Source: Mycoplana rhizolycopersici (GTDB lineage: Bacteria; Pseudomonadota; Alphaproteobacteria; Rhizobiales; Rhizobiaceae). From it: DNA of 64,000 bases. Each line of letters begins with the position of its first letter. Position 1 is the first letter of the stretch. Shown piece after piece: positions 61,972-64,000 of this stretch. A program made the translations under genes and the position numbers. The DNA is taken from the NCBI RefSeq assembly GCF_013378445.1, contig NZ_JABXYK010000012.1, forward strand, positions 1-64,000, written 5' to 3'. The notes beneath the pieces were generated by a model. That model made no database searches. It was not told the DNA's origin and was given only the letters and a program-made list of their open reading frames with translations.

Positions 61972-63687
61972 ATGACGCAGATGGCTGAACCTGCCCGAGC
62001 GGACGTTGCAGGCCGGACGCCATCGGGGCCGCAGGCGCTGCGCAAGCGCCTGCATTTCTATGAGGACGAGGCTTTCGACTTCCCGCCCGCGGTCCGCAGT
62101 GTCATTCCCGGGGCGCCGCCGACACCGGCGCACCCTCCTGCAAGGCGGATCGTCTATGCCGCCACCTCGCTTCTCGCCGGGCTGACAGGCGGGCTTGGGA
62201 ATGCGGTGGTCCTTGCCAACCTCCCCTATCTCGAGGGATCGCTGGGGCTCGACTTGAGCGAGATCGCCTGGCTTCCCGTCGTCTATCTGGTCACCAATGC
62301 GGTGACGGGCTGCGTGCTGGTCAAGTATCGCCAGCAGTTCGGCATCCGCTCGTTCTGCATGATCTTCCTCTCCCTTCAGGTCCTGCTCATCGCAGCGCAT
62401 CTTGCAGTTCGGGGCCTCGACAGCGCCATCGCCGTGCGCGCGGCGAGCGGCATCTCCGGTTCGGCGCTGACGTCGCTGGGCGTGCTCTACATGATCCAGG
62501 CACTACCCGCATCGCACCGCCAGAAGGCAGTCACTCTCGGCATCGGGCTGCAGCCGCTGGCGCTGCTGCTGGCGCGCCTGCTGCCGACCGATGCACTGGC
62601 ATTCGGAAACTGGGTCGGCCTCTATCTGTTCGAGCTCGGGCTTTCGCTGCTGACGCTCGCCGCTGTCATGCTCGTCCGGCTGCCGCCGAACCAGCGCGTC
62701 AAGGCCTTCAGCCGCTGGGACGCGCTCAGCTTCGTCTTCTATGCGTCCGGCATAGGGCTTCTCGGCTCGGCAATCGGCCTTGGCGGCTATCTGTGGTGGA
62801 CGAACGAAAGCTGGATCGGCTGGGCGCTTGCTGCGTCGATCGCCTGTCTTGGGGTCGCCTTTCTCATTGAATACTTCCGCGCCGATCCGCTCATCGACGT
62901 GCGATGGCTCAGCGCCGGCACGATCGTCCGCTGGACGATCGTAACGATTGCGGCTCGCATCGTTCTGTCCGAGCAGTCGATCGCCGTCGTCGGCATGCTG
63001 CGCGATGCCGGCCTGGTCAACGAGGACTTCAGTTCCCTGTCGTGGGTGATCTTTCTGGCTGCGGTCGCCGGGCTCGTGGTCGGCGCGCTCTCCGTCGGTC
63101 CCAACCGCCTTGCAGGTCTTGTCATGCTGGCAATTTCGCTGGTCGCCGTCGCCGCCTTCCTCGATTCCTTCTCCAGCCTGTCGACGCGCGCGCCGCAGCT
63201 CTATCTCACCCAGGCGATGATCGCATTTTCGACCACGATGTTCATCGGGCCGTCCTTCGTGTTCGGGCTCAACGAGGTGATTGCGGGTGGGGGCAAGCGG
63301 ATGACCAGCTTCATCGCGCTCTTCGGCATGACGCAATCTATCGGCTCGCTGATCGGCACCGCCTTGATTCAGACCTATCTCTACTTTGCGCAGCAATGGC
63401 ATCTGGCCGATCTAGCCGCACAGGCGGAGAAAATCGCGCCGATGGTGCCGGATACGACCCGCGCGCTCGCGGCACGGTACCAGCCCACGCTGCAGGATCC
63501 GCTGCTGCGCTCGGCGGAAGGCGTTGCGCAATTCTCCCAGCAGATCCTGATGGATGCTCGCATCGCTGCCTACGACGACGTGTTCCTCGCCGTCGCTCTC
63601 CTGGCGCTCGCCACCACGGCTGCGATGCTGCTTTTCTTCGCCTGGTCCTGGTTGCGCCCATTCACTGCCGAGGCGAAAGCGTCATGA
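61972..63687 (+). CDS. DHA2-type MFS efflux transporter (EmrB-like)
   Basis: 571 residues. A polar N-terminus of about 55 residues is followed by about 14 helices. LPYLEGSLGLDLSEIAWLPV is the usual EmrB-type segment (x-D-x-x-x-x-x-W). It exports drugs or other small molecules with a HlyD-type adaptor, whose gene overlaps its end by four bases (ATGA). The long soluble loop near residues 470-520 (QQWHLADLAAQAEKIAPMV) is periplasmic in the family. It lies 57 bases after dps. Substrate unknown. Confidence 0.85.
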   Translation: MTQMAEPARADVAGRTPSGPQALRKRLHFYEDEAFDFPPAVRSVIPGAPPTPAHPPARRIVYAATSLLAGLTGGLGNAVVLANLPYLEGSLGLDLSEIAWLPVVYLVTNAVTGCVLVKYRQQFGIRSFCMIFLSLQVLLIAAHLAVRGLDSAIAVRAASGISGSALTSLGVLYMIQALPASHRQKAVTLGIGLQPLALLLARLLPTDALAFGNWVGLYLFELGLSLLTLAAVMLVRLPPNQRVKAFSRWDALSFVFYASGIGLLGSAIGLGGYLWWTNESWIGWALAASIACLGVAFLIEYFRADPLIDVRWLSAGTIVRWTIVTIAARIVLSEQSIAVVGMLRDAGLVNEDFSSLSWVIFLAAVAGLVVGALSVGPNRLAGLVMLAISLVAVAAFLDSFSSLSTRAPQLYLTQAMIAFSTTMFIGPSFVFGLNEVIAGGGKRMTSFIALFGMTQSIGSLIGTALIQTYLYFAQQWHLADLAAQAEKIAPMVPDTTRALAARYQPTLQDPLLRSAEGVAQFSQQILMDARIAAYDDVFLAVALLALATTAAMLLFFAWSWLRPFTAEAKAS

Positions 63688-64000
63688 ACAGTATCGATCA
63701 AACCGCGCGGGCCGATACCGCAACACCGGTCAAGCCTGTCGAAACACCGCCCAAACCCACCGAGTGGCGTCCGCCCGGAGCCACGCTCGCCACGATTTTC
63801 CTTGCTGCGGCACTTGCCGGCGGCGGCATGCTGGCGGTGTTGTCGGCGTGGCGGCTGCCACCCTTCGCAACGGCGGTGGTCGGTACCGACAACGCCTATG
63901 TTCGCGGCCGGACGACGATCGTCAGCCCGCAGGTCAGCGGCTACGTCGCTGAAATTCCGGTTCATGACTACCAGGCGGTTGCCGGTGGCGAGACTCTCGT
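63684..64000 (+). CDS. HlyD/EmrA-family adaptor, 5' part only
   Basis: The first 105 residues are visible before the window ends. A polar start (MNSIDQTARADTATPVKPVE) is followed by one membrane helix (about residues 37-56), then GTDNAYVRGRTTIVSPQVSG and IPVHDYQAVAGGETL, the first lipoyl half of EmrA-like adaptors. It overlaps the EmrB-like transporter by four bases and is its periplasmic partner. The coiled coil and beta-barrel lie outside the window. Confidence 0.9.
   Translation, partial: MNSIDQTARADTATPVKPVETPPKPTEWRPPGATLATIFLAAALAGGGMLAVLSAWRLPPFATAVVGTDNAYVRGRTTIVSPQVSGYVAEIPVHDYQAVAGGETL

Noticed and set aside
60838-62400. Open frame of 520 codons on the minus strand across Dps and the next transporter
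   Set aside because: It is antisense to two recognisable genes and composed of biased residues, typical of a GC-rich shadow frame.

Overview
The window looks like a replicon segment from a Rhizobiaceae-type alphaproteobacterium (Rhizobium, Ensifer or Shinella-like). The grounds are high GC with long spurious antisense frames, a rhizobial/Brucella-style erythritol locus, many two-component and AraC regulators, and dense ABC transport and catabolic genes. There is no rRNA, tRNA or CRISPR array, so this could be a chromosome, chromid or large plasmid; I cannot tell which. The right edge cuts a gene, and the left edge appears to cut a transposase. Species and replicon are inference.

Left 9.8 kb: a ragged edge with the first codons of an IS256-like transposase and frame-broken remnants of a phospholipase D-like gene. 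It is followed by an ion channel, an AI-2E family permease, a FUSC/HlyD efflux pair, a CYTH protein beside a CYTH-Ppx/GppA fusion, and an OmpA-DUF2092 fusion with a tiny exported partner. This block reads as accessory DNA concerned with the envelope and phosphate or triphosphate compounds.

9.8-15.2 kb: a sigma-54 circuit. An NtrC-class regulator overlaps a periplasmic-sensing histidine kinase. Downstream lie two nested palindromes, a consensus -24/-12 promoter and an OFA-family anion transporter.

15.2-31.8 kb: polyol catabolism. On the minus strand are eryA, eryB, eryC, eryD, eryR, tpiB and rpiB, the full route from erythritol to D-erythrose 4-phosphate. Diverging from them is a DUF2291-eryE-eryF-eryG ABC uptake operon. 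A second DeoR-kinase-GlpD-like set follows and may handle another polyol. A common ATAAC/GTTAT motif sits upstream of eryA, eryR and the transporter operon.

32-39.3 kb: a cytochrome b561, then a minus-strand polyamine/amine unit: XRE-cupin regulator, PotD/B/C/A-like ABC transporter, FAD amine oxidase and a small cupin.

39.3-51.5 kb: signalling. An OmpR-type regulator diverges from a large hybrid kinase with its own OmpR-type regulator; next come a DUF1127 protein, an FdhF/YdeP-like molybdoenzyme, a PAS kinase and two AraC regulators.

51.6-64 kb: a secreted RTX-type protein with a repetitive N-terminal half, then a third AraC regulator diverging from a YcaC-like hydrolase, XapX, Tat-type amidohydrolase, DoxX and haloperoxidase-like hydrolase run. 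An EntS-like MFS, Dps and the start of an EmrAB-like efflux pair complete the window. Three phased 11-bp repeats lie between the AraC gene and the hydrolase. This hydrolase-amidohydrolase group and the CYTH-Ppx pair are the best candidates for undescribed systems.
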